A DNA stretch of 18,340 bases from Patescibacteria group bacterium UBA1372 (GTDB lineage: Bacteria > Patescibacteriota > Microgenomatia > UBA12405), in the NCBI GenBank assembly GCA_002306295.1, contig DBRI01000009.1:42130-60469 (forward strand). Direction: 5' to 3'. A program made the translations under genes and the position numbers. This document shows, piece by piece, positions 13,425 through 18,340 of the stretch. The first letter of the stretch is position 1. Every line of letters starts with the position of its first letter. The notes under the pieces were generated by a model. It saw only the letters and a list, made by a program, of their open reading frames with translations. It had not been told where the DNA came from and did not search any database.

Positions 13425-14424
13425 ACTTCTGGCTTTCTACCCATTTCTCTGCATCCAACCCAGCCATTGCCCCCATTCCTGCCGCAATTATTGCCTGTCT
13501 ATATATATCATCCACACAATCCCCGGCTGCAAATATTCCAGGAACTGAAGTCATTGTATGGAAATTAGCTCCACCTCGCACTATTATGTGTCCACTCTCT
13601 TTTCTGTCTACCAATCCTGCCACCATCTCTGTTGCCGGATCATGCCCAATCGCCACAAATAGCCCATCAATTTCTACCGTCTTTTCCTCCCCAGTTTTAT
13701 TATTCTTCACTCTAATATTTTGTAGTTTGTTTGATTCGTAATTGATAATTGATAATTGATAATTGACTTGTGTCACTTCCATATTCCACCACATCTCAAT
13801 CTTTGGATTATTAAGAACTTTTTTCTGTTCCGCCTCTATTGCCCTCAATTGGTCTCTTCTATGAATTAAAATTACTTTTTTAGCAAATTTAGTTAAAAAA
13901 TTTGCCTCTGTACAGGCCACATCTCCGCCACCTACTATTGCTACCGTCTTGTCTCTAAAAAACATCCCGTCACAAGTCGCACACCCCGATACTCCCTTAC
14001 CTACCAGTTCTTTTTCACCTACATCGAGCCATCTGGCTCTTGCCCCCGTTGCAATTATTACAGCCTTAGCAAACAGTTTACTCCCGTCTGTCATCTCAAC
14101 CTCGAAATTGTATTCTAATTTACCCTTCCGAAGCTTTAGCGAAGGAGGGCTTCTTACATCAACAATCTTACTTACTTGATTATTTATTATTTCTCCTCCC
14201 AAATTCTTCACCTGTTGCATTGTATCCATCATCAGTTTTGGACCACCAATTCCATCCGCAAATCCTGGGTAATTTTCAACCAAAGTCGTAATTGTCAGTT
14301 GTCCGCCGGGGTGGTCTCCCGCCACTACCACTGTTTTTAAATCAGCTCTGATGTTATAAATTGCCGCCGTCAACCCTGCCGCTCCCGAACCCACTATCAC
14401 AGTATCGTAAATTTGATTTTTCAT
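13423..14424 (-). CDS. trxB: Thioredoxin reductase (NADPH), carrying two small inserts
   Basis: A 333-residue flavoenzyme that passes electrons from NADPH to thioredoxin. FAD-binding GSGAAGLTAA at 12-21; redox-active CATC at 148-151 followed by D152; NAD(P)-binding GGGDVACTEA at 165-174; HRR at 188-190, a contact for the NADPH phosphate; second FAD block GIFAAGDCVDD near the end. All key residues are intact. Two segments do not fit the family: residues 91-101 (RSPPSLKLRKG) and 219-231 (QVNYQLSIINYES). Both are encoded by repeats found elsewhere in the window and sit between strands, so are probably surface loops. ATG at 14424 has AGGAG one base upstream, too close for a normal SD, and TAAAAT six bases upstream. 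Confidence 0.96.
   Translation of the reverse strand: MKNQIYDTVIVGSGAAGLTAAIYNIRADLKTVVVAGDHPGGQLTITTLVENYPGFADGIGGPKLMMDTMQQVKNLGGEIINNQVSKIVDVRSPPSLKLRKGKLEYNFEVEMTDGSKLFAKAVIIATGARARWLDVGEKELVGKGVSGCATCDGMFFRDKTVAIVGGGDVACTEANFLTKFAKKVILIHRRDQLRAIEAEQKKVLNNPKIEMWWNMEVTQVNYQLSIINYESNKLQNIRVKNNKTGEEKTVEIDGLFVAIGHDPATEMVAGLVDRKESGHIIVRGGANFHTMTSVPGIFAAGDCVDDIYRQAIIAAGMGAMAGLDAEKWVESQK
13733..13767 (-). repeat. ATTGATA tandem microrepeat inserted in frame in trxB
   Basis: Three copies of the 7-bp unit ATTGATA plus a partial unit, flanked by ATTCGTA. On the coding strand it reads NYQLSIINYE (about residues 221-230). The unit is not a multiple of three, yet the reading frame is kept and no stop is made. 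Confidence 0.75.
14122..14154 (-). repeat. CTTTAGCGAAGGAG-type repeat inserted in frame in trxB
   Basis: Contains CTTCCGAAGCTTTAGCGAAG, which can fold (CCTTCCG with CGAAGG, one bulge). Its core matches the intergenic copy at 677-700. It encodes residues 91-101 of TrxB between IVDV and KLEYNFEVEM. Confidence 0.65.
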
Positions 14425-14567
14425 ACTCCTATTTTACTACGCTTCATATTTTTATTTCTTTTCACTTTATAAACTTTTTACTCTTTTTCAAGAAATCAAT
14501 ATTAAAAATAAGTTTTATTATCATAAAGCGAACAAAATATTTTTTTAAAAATATTTTATACTGAAGT

Positions 14568-15491
14568 GTGTCTAGTGATACTATCAAAACCCTAAAATTA
14601 ATTTTAAAGCTTATCCAAAACAAAAAACCCTTTTATGTTTGGTTGTTTGTTCGTTTCATTTCCGCTCTTTTTCCTATTATTACAATTTTTTTATTTTCTC
14701 GTGTTGTTAATGGTCTTGAAGTCGGCTCCGATCTAAAAGTATTATCCCATCTGATAATTTTCGTTTTAATCTCCCGTCTTCTCGATAATTTTAGCCGTCT
14801 TGTCTCTACTAGTAAACTGGATCATGTCATCAACGATATTCAGCTGGATATTCAAAATATTCTCGTCAGCAATATCAGAGCTCCGGACAAAAAATCTCAA
14901 CACAAAGCAGTTCAGGCCGTCAGAAATTTTTCCGATGCTGCCGGCACCACTTTATCAATTTTTAAACAGCCCGGTATCGATGCTGTTGTTTCCTTCATTA
15001 CTATCCCAATTATTTTATTATTTTTAGATTTTAAAGTCTTTATATTTCAAGTAGCTTATATGATTATTTACTATTTTACCGATGTTTATACCACCGAAAA
15101 ATATACTGTTCTAAAAAACAAACATAATTCTACTATCGAAAGTTACTTTGCTAAACTTCAAACTACTAAAAAATTTAAATTTGAAAAAACACTCACCAGT
15201 AATTCGTTTAAAAAAGTTACTAACTGGGGCATAATCGAATGGTCTCTCCTTCAAAATATTGCTGTTTTTTTCTACGTTGTTACTCTGACTTATTCGGTTT
15301 ATTCATTCGCTATTGGTTCAAAAAGTATTGCCGATATTATCCTTATTATTGGTTACATGGACAGCACCCAAGTATTTTTAAACAATATTAGTTCCATCAA
15401 AGATTCTATGGCCAATACTAAAGTCGCTCTTCACCGTCTTTTAGACAATAACAAATCTCTAACCGTTGACTACGATGACCTCACCACCTGA
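14568..15491 (+). CDS. ABC-exporter type-1 membrane domain without ATPase domain
   Basis: A 307-residue protein with about five or six hydrophobic segments (near 22-45, 60-78, 135-170, 238-262). The tail, SIADIILIIGYMDSTQVFLNNISSIKDSMANTK, resembles the last membrane helix and connector of type-1 ABC exporters, where the gene would normally continue into the ATP-binding domain. Here it stops with TGA after LTVDYDDLTT and no Walker motifs follow; the next gene is fpg, 12 bp later. It may be a half-domain that borrows an ATPase from elsewhere, a truncated gene, or a membrane protein with another role. The start is GTG at 14568, five bases after TATACT (14557-14562). Confidence 0.65.
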   Translation: MSSDTIKTLKLILKLIQNKKPFYVWLFVRFISALFPIITIFLFSRVVNGLEVGSDLKVLSHLIIFVLISRLLDNFSRLVSTSKLDHVINDIQLDIQNILVSNIRAPDKKSQHKAVQAVRNFSDAAGTTLSIFKQPGIDAVVSFITIPIILLFLDFKVFIFQVAYMIIYYFTDVYTTEKYTVLKNKHNSTIESYFAKLQTTKKFKFEKTLTSNSFKKVTNWGIIEWSLLQNIAVFFYVVTLTYSVYSFAIGSKSIADIILIIGYMDSTQVFLNNISSIKDSMANTKVALHRLLDNNKSLTVDYDDLTT

Positions 15492-15503
15492 TAAAATTAC
15501 TCT

Positions 15504-16364
15504 ATGCCAGAGCTTCCCGAAGTCGAAACAGTTAGATTATTTTTAAACCAAAAAATCATTGGTAAAAAAATTAAATCTATTCAAGTTTTGAATGCCAAAT
15601 CACTTTCAGGTGATTATAAAAAAATCTTAAACCAACCAATTATTAGTCTAAATAGAATTGGCAAACAGCTTTCTATTCATTTTAGCCATAGCCTTTCTTT
15701 TCTTATTCATCTCAAAATGACTGGCCAATTAATTTTTGTTGATAAATCTCAAACAATTTTAGGTCACCCAACGCCTTCCCTGTATAAAACGCCTTTACCG
15801 TGGACCTCTACCAGAATTATTTTTACCTTTTCAGACGGTAGTATGCTTTATTTCAACGACCAGCGTAAATTTGGCTGGATAAAACTGGTTAAACTTAATC
15901 AATTAAGAAGCCTTCAGTCAAATTTAGGTCCTGATATTTTATCCAGACAATTCACCCTATCTTATTTCCAAAAAACTCTTCGGTCCTCCAATCGCTTGAT
16001 TAAAACTCTTTTGCACGACCAATCTCTTTATGCTGGTATTGGCAATATCTATGCCAATGACGCCCTTTTCTTATCACATATTCACCCTCAAACCAGAGCT
16101 TCAAATATTACCTCTACTCAGGCCAAATCTCTCTATCAAAACATCAAAAAAGTCATTAGGCAGGGCATAAAATATGGTGGCTCTACCGCCAAAGACAATA
16201 TGTATCTTAAACCAGACGGTACCAAAGGTAGTCAACAATACAATTTTTATGTCTACCAAAGAGCAGGGGAGCCATGTACCAAGTGTCAGTATAAAATCAT
16301 TCGTCTCAAGCTTCAGGGCCGATCCGCCTTTTTCTGTCCTCATTGTCAAAAAATATCAAACTAA
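15504..16364 (+). CDS. mutM: Formamidopyrimidine-DNA glycosylase
   Basis: A 286-residue Fpg/MutM base-excision repair enzyme that removes 8-oxoguanine and formamidopyrimidines and cuts the abasic site. N-terminus PELPEVETV supplies the catalytic Pro (P2, exposed after Met removal) and Glu (E3). K54 (RIGKQLSIHF) corresponds to the conserved lysine. The H2TH block LLHDQSLYAGIGNIYANDALF is intact, as is NDQRKFG. The zinc finger has C258, C261, C278 and C281, with the DNA-binding R273 (QGRSAFFC). Full length and apparently active. ATG at 15504 lies six bases after TAAAAT (15492-15497), which starts right after the stop of the upstream gene. Confidence 0.97.
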   Translation: MPELPEVETVRLFLNQKIIGKKIKSIQVLNAKSLSGDYKKILNQPIISLNRIGKQLSIHFSHSLSFLIHLKMTGQLIFVDKSQTILGHPTPSLYKTPLPWTSTRIIFTFSDGSMLYFNDQRKFGWIKLVKLNQLRSLQSNLGPDILSRQFTLSYFQKTLRSSNRLIKTLLHDQSLYAGIGNIYANDALFLSHIHPQTRASNITSTQAKSLYQNIKKVIRQGIKYGGSTAKDNMYLKPDGTKGSQQYNFYVYQRAGEPCTKCQYKIIRLKLQGRSAFFCPHCQKISN

Positions 16365-16428
16365 GTCAATTTCAATTTGATATCTTTTCAAAGCTTCAAT
16401 TACTTTCTAAAGTCTTTTTATAAGATGT

Positions 16429-16746
16429 AGAGACAGAAGAATTCTAGAAGAAGCAGCCCGTAGAGCTGACTCATTTGAGGCTAATGCAGACAGGATTCTC
16501 CACCCCGAAAATCATCGTCGTCTATTTCCAGAGCTTGGTCAACCCTCAAACCCCGTCACCACCGAACATGCTTCTCCTAGATTATCACTTAAATCAAACT
16601 CTACACAGGCTACTCAATCCCAAATCGAAGCAGCTCTTGCTGGTCAAGATGTTCCCGAAATCGAAACACCTGATCCTACTAGTCTTCCTGGCCGTCGACC
16701 TGCCACTTCACGGCAAATTAAAGCTCTTTTGTCCCAGATCAGATAA
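16429..16746 (+). CDS. Small hydrophilic protein, start codon not resolved (possible frameshift)
   Basis: A clearly protein-like frame ends at TAA 16744-16746: RDRRILEEAARRADSFEANA, RLFPELGQPSNPV, TSRQIKALLSQIR. It is open from 16411 but contains no ATG, GTG or TTG before its last few codons. An ATG at 16425 is followed at once by TAG. If the single T after that ATG were removed, the gene would read MRDRRILEEAARRAD onward from a normal start just after a TATAAG. So the gene is either broken by a one-base insertion, mis-sequenced, or started at a rare codon such as ATT 16441. The other frame over this region (16475-16756) looks like a shadow. No family recognised. Confidence 0.55.
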   Translation, partial: RDRRILEEAARRADSFEANADRILHPENHRRLFPELGQPSNPVTTEHASPRLSLKSNSTQATQSQIEAALAGQDVPEIETPDPTSLPGRRPATSRQIKALLSQIR

Positions 16747-16757
16747 AATGTTATAAA
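16729..16757 (+). promoter_or_regulatory. Putative promoter of the 87-residue protein gene, leaderless spacing
   Basis: TTGTCC (16729-16734), 17-bp spacer, TATAAA (16752-16757), then five bases to the ATG at 16763. It lies across the end of the previous small gene. The predicted transcription start coincides with the ATG. Confidence 0.55.
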
Positions 16758-16762
16758 TAATC

Positions 16763-17026
16763 ATGGCTGATTTAGAAGCTCTAATAGGCCAATATCTAAG
16801 ACAACTCCAAGAATCTGAGTTTTTTATCAGTATAAATTTAAATCGTCCAAACAGATTTACGGTTAGAAGTATACCACGAACACCTACTCAATCTAATCAA
16901 CAAAGATATATTTTAAAAGATGGGGAATTTATCGGTACTGCCACACCCATAAGCGAATTGCAGCGTCGTCAATTAGAAAAACAATTCAGACACCAAAAAC
17001 CTCCTCCTCATCAATTTCCTCGCTGA
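16763..17026 (+). CDS. Small hydrophilic protein, unknown function
   Basis: An 87-residue basic, hydrophilic protein: MADLEALIGQYLRQLQESEFF at the start (helical), a probable short beta region (FTVRSIPRTP, RYILKDGEFIGTATP), then a charged helix LQRRQLEKQFRHQKPPP ending in Pro/His. No signal peptide or membrane segment. No family recognised. It has a plausible own promoter (16729-16757) and ends nine bases before the convergent membrane-protein gene. It shares its hydrophilic, Pro/Arg-rich style with the preceding small gene. Confidence 0.6.
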   Translation: MADLEALIGQYLRQLQESEFFISINLNRPNRFTVRSIPRTPTQSNQQRYILKDGEFIGTATPISELQRRQLEKQFRHQKPPPHQFPR

Positions 17027-17035
17027 TACTCTATA

Positions 17036-17626
17036 CTACTCTCTACTAGCCTTCCATCTTCTAGCTTCAAACAGGAAAAATATCGAAAAATAAAACAAAA
17101 GTGGTGTTGACATAAAAGCAATTAAAGGTACTCTTCTCAGTACAAACAATACCGCCACTATCCCTCCTGCCACTAAATTATCCACAAAGCCAAACAAAAA
17201 AATATAGTAACTCAGCTTTTTCTTATAATATTCATAAGGCAAATAATACACCACTGCCCCCACCAAGCTCATTCCTCCCAATATTCTAAAATATATAGAG
17301 TCTATTCCAAGCATTTTCATTAAATCACCAGGGCCAATCAGCAAAAACAAACCCCATGGAAATACCAGCAATATTAAATTAATTAAAACCACTTCCTTAA
17401 ACCAAGTCATTCTTTCTTTATTGCCAATTTTTTTCTCCTGATCTTTTACAATCAAATACACAAATAGCAAATAAAAAGATCCAATTATCCAGCTTTCATA
17501 AGCCCACAATCTTCTTATCTCCATTATTGTTTTAGGAGTTTCCAAGAAATTAAAAAAGGCGTACAAAAGCCCACTAATAAAATTTAAATGAATAAACATA
17601 TAGAAATACTTTTTGACTCTAATCAT
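17036..17626 (-). CDS. Small polytopic membrane protein, unknown function
   Basis: A 196-residue protein with about six hydrophobic segments (near 8-28, 44-62, 78-98, 110-128, 140-160, 166-188) joined by short basic loops (KDQEKKIGNKER, YEYYKKK, RRWKASRE). The charge pattern fits an inner-membrane protein. No catalytic motif or known family was recognised. ATG at 17626 lies six bases after TATAAA (17633-17638), with a weak TTGCTT 18 bp further upstream. Confidence 0.75.
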   Translation of the reverse strand: MIRVKKYFYMFIHLNFISGLLYAFFNFLETPKTIMEIRRLWAYESWIIGSFYLLFVYLIVKDQEKKIGNKERMTWFKEVVLINLILLVFPWGLFLLIGPGDLMKMLGIDSIYFRILGGMSLVGAVVYYLPYEYYKKKLSYYIFLFGFVDNLVAGGIVAVLFVLRRVPLIAFMSTPLLFYFSIFFLFEARRWKASRE

Positions 17627-17632
17627 ATTCTA

Positions 17633-17662
17633 TTTATAACCAAAAAATCTCAATTAAAGCAA
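17633..17662 (-). promoter_or_regulatory. Putative promoter of the membrane-protein gene, leaderless spacing
   Basis: On the minus strand TTGCTT, an 18-bp spacer, TATAAA, six bases, ATG. The GGTTATAAATAGA block is shared with the start region of the RhuM-Doc gene (2848-2860). Confidence 0.45.
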
Positions 17663-17730
17663 CTTTTTTGTAATAAATTTTGTTTTTGCTCGTATCAACT
17701 ATTGTACGTTTAATCTTTTAATAGACATAT

Positions 17731-17892
17731 ATGAAATCTTTTTCAATAGTTTTAGCGCTCATTATTGCGCTTTCATTCTCTTTATTAATTGCTGGTAACG
17801 TTTTGGCCGGTGGCGATCAAGTCAGAGGAGAAAATGGCCAAGGCACTGTCAGCCAAGTCCAAGTTCAGGATCCTCCTCCCTTCCAACCCTAA
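17731..17892 (+). CDS. Small secreted peptide (signal peptide plus about 28 residues)
   Basis: A 53-codon gene. MKSFSIVLALIIALSFSLLI is a signal-peptide core, and cleavage is likely after VLA (residue 26), leaving a Gly/Gln-rich peptide (GGDQVRGENGQGTVSQ...) that ends in DPPPFQP. It is followed by a strong intrinsic terminator starting 14 bases after the stop, which supports it as a real, separately transcribed gene. Together with the next gene it forms a pair of secreted Gln-rich products. Function unknown; a surface or secreted factor is likely. Confidence 0.75.
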   Translation: MKSFSIVLALIIALSFSLLIAGNVLAGGDQVRGENGQGTVSQVQVQDPPPFQP

Positions 17893-17905
17893 TTTTTTTG
17901 AGATC

Positions 17906-17940
17906 AAATACCCCCACCTTCGACGTGGGGGTATTTTTTT
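17906..17940 (+). terminator. Rho-independent terminator
   Basis: A 12-bp perfect stem AAATACCCCCAC / GTGGGGGTATTT around loop CTTCGAC, followed by a T run to 17940. It lies 14 bases after the stop of the small secreted peptide gene, and its T tract touches the -35 of the next promoter. Confidence 0.92.
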
Positions 17941-17967
17941 GCTATTTTGTAATATTATTCCTATAAT
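17939..17967 (+). promoter_or_regulatory. Promoter of the Q/N-rich secreted protein gene
   Basis: TTGCTA (17939-17944), 17-bp spacer, perfect TATAAT (17962-17967). It begins in the T tract of the preceding terminator. The ATG at 18009 is 41 bases downstream, so this gene would have an ordinary leader of about 35 nt, unlike most others here. Confidence 0.6.
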
Positions 17968-18008
17968 ATCGTATCAATAAGTAGACACTATTATTAGTTT
18001 CAAAATAC

Positions 18009-18340
18009 ATGAAAATCTATCAAACTATAGTCTTATCTGCCTCCTTATTATTATCTGCTGTTTCACCTCTATCCGCTTTGGCTGTTTCTGGTTCACCTTC
18101 CCAAAACCAAAACCAAAATCAGTACCAAAATCAGACTCAAGGAGAGTCAAATCAGCCAGATTCTACCGTTACTCCTCTCCAATACAGGCAACAAACCCAA
18201 GAGCAAGTTCAGGTTAACTCAGCTACCCCCACTCAAGACAGACCCAGCTTTATGAATCAGTTGAAATTAAAACTTGTTCAAACCATTCAAAACCGTATTA
18301 GACAAAGACTAGAAAATCAATTTCAAAGGCTTTCTCAAGT
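18009..18340 (+). CDS. Secreted Gln/Asn-rich protein, 5' part, cut by window edge
   Basis: About 110 codons before the right edge, with no stop. The signal peptide is MKIYQTIVLSASLLLSAVSP followed by LSALA, with cleavage likely after A25. The mature part starts with a Q/N repeat tract (SQNQNQNQYQNQTQ), then a Thr/Gln/Pro linker, then a region with alternating basic and hydrophobic residues (MNQLKLKLVQTIQNRIRQRL), probably an amphipathic helix. Gln/Asn-rich exported proteins of this kind occur in Microgenomates-type genomes, but no function is known. It has its own promoter and follows a terminator, so it is not in one transcript with the peptide gene before it. Confidence 0.75.
   Translation, partial: MKIYQTIVLSASLLLSAVSPLSALAVSGSPSQNQNQNQYQNQTQGESNQPDSTVTPLQYRQQTQEQVQVNSATPTQDRPSFMNQLKLKLVQTIQNRIRQRLENQFQRLSQ

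Noticed and set aside
13741..13767. Tandem ATTGATA units as a CRISPR array
   Set aside because: The units are 7 bp with no spacers and lie inside trxB.
16475..16756. Plus-strand open frame of 93 codons
   Set aside because: Its peptide is Leu/Lys-rich and atypical, while the frame used for 16429-16746 has ordinary codon use and a protein-like composition.
17789..17980. Plus-strand open frame across the terminator
   Set aside because: It overlaps the signal-peptide gene out of frame and reads through the strong hairpin.

Overview
The window looks like a piece of chromosome from a Candidate Phyla Radiation (Patescibacteria) bacterium, most likely of the Microgenomates type. This is inferred from gene content and style, not from a marker-gene search. 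The sequence is AT-rich and the genes are short and tightly packed. Four convergent gene pairs have almost no space between their stop codons (gaps of 0, 2, 5 and 9 bp). Shine-Dalgarno sites are almost absent. Typical CPR genes are present: a PrgI-family protein, a DUF2207 protein with a poly-glycine tail, a MurF-like ligase with a very short N-terminus, a stand-alone 5'-3' exonuclease and small Q/N- or Pro-rich proteins. TGA is used as a normal stop codon, which argues against the TGA-recoding Gracilibacteria/Absconditabacteria.

Layout. 1-426 (-): 5' part of a PrgI-like gene of a type IV secretion/conjugation locus, cut by the left edge. 554-624: tRNA-Cys(GCA), followed by a partial copy of its 3' end. 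760-1149: an unusual protein of about 35% proline. 1152-4955 (-): HD-domain phosphohydrolase, RhuM-Doc/Fic fusion, a broken remnant of a rarA 3' end, a soluble HExxH protein, and intact rarA. 5066-6844 (+): FMN-barrel protein and MurF-like ligase. 6850-8760 (-): DUF2207 membrane protein. 8934-9848 (+): 5'-3' exonuclease with a C-terminal clamp-binding-like tail. 9849-11174 (-): GT-C membrane glycosyltransferase. 11231-11437: possible small Cys/His protein. 11493-13386 (+): an AbrB antitoxin, PIN toxin and GT4 glycosyltransferase operon joined by ATGA overlaps. 13423-14424 (-): thioredoxin reductase. 14568-16364 (+): ABC-exporter membrane domain without an ATPase, then Fpg/MutM. 16429-17023: two small unknown genes, the first without a usable start codon. 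17036-17626 (-): small membrane protein. 17731-18340 (+): two secreted small proteins, the second Q/N-rich and cut by the right edge.

The genes cover DNA repair and replication (RarA, exonuclease, Fpg), cell envelope and surface polymers (MurF-like, GT4, GT-C, DUF2207, secreted peptides), redox (TrxB, FMN barrel) and mobile or conflict functions (PrgI, RhuM-Doc, AbrB-PIN).

Two signals run across several genes and stand out most. First, short repeat elements sit in intergenic gaps and also in frame inside conserved genes: twice in trxB, once in the GT4 gene, and once forming the C-terminus of the MurF-like gene. Second, about eleven genes have a -10-like hexamer (TATAAA, TATACT, TAAAAT or similar) only 4-7 nt upstream of the start codon, which suggests widespread leaderless transcription. 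I found no CRISPR array, no transposase and no rRNA.
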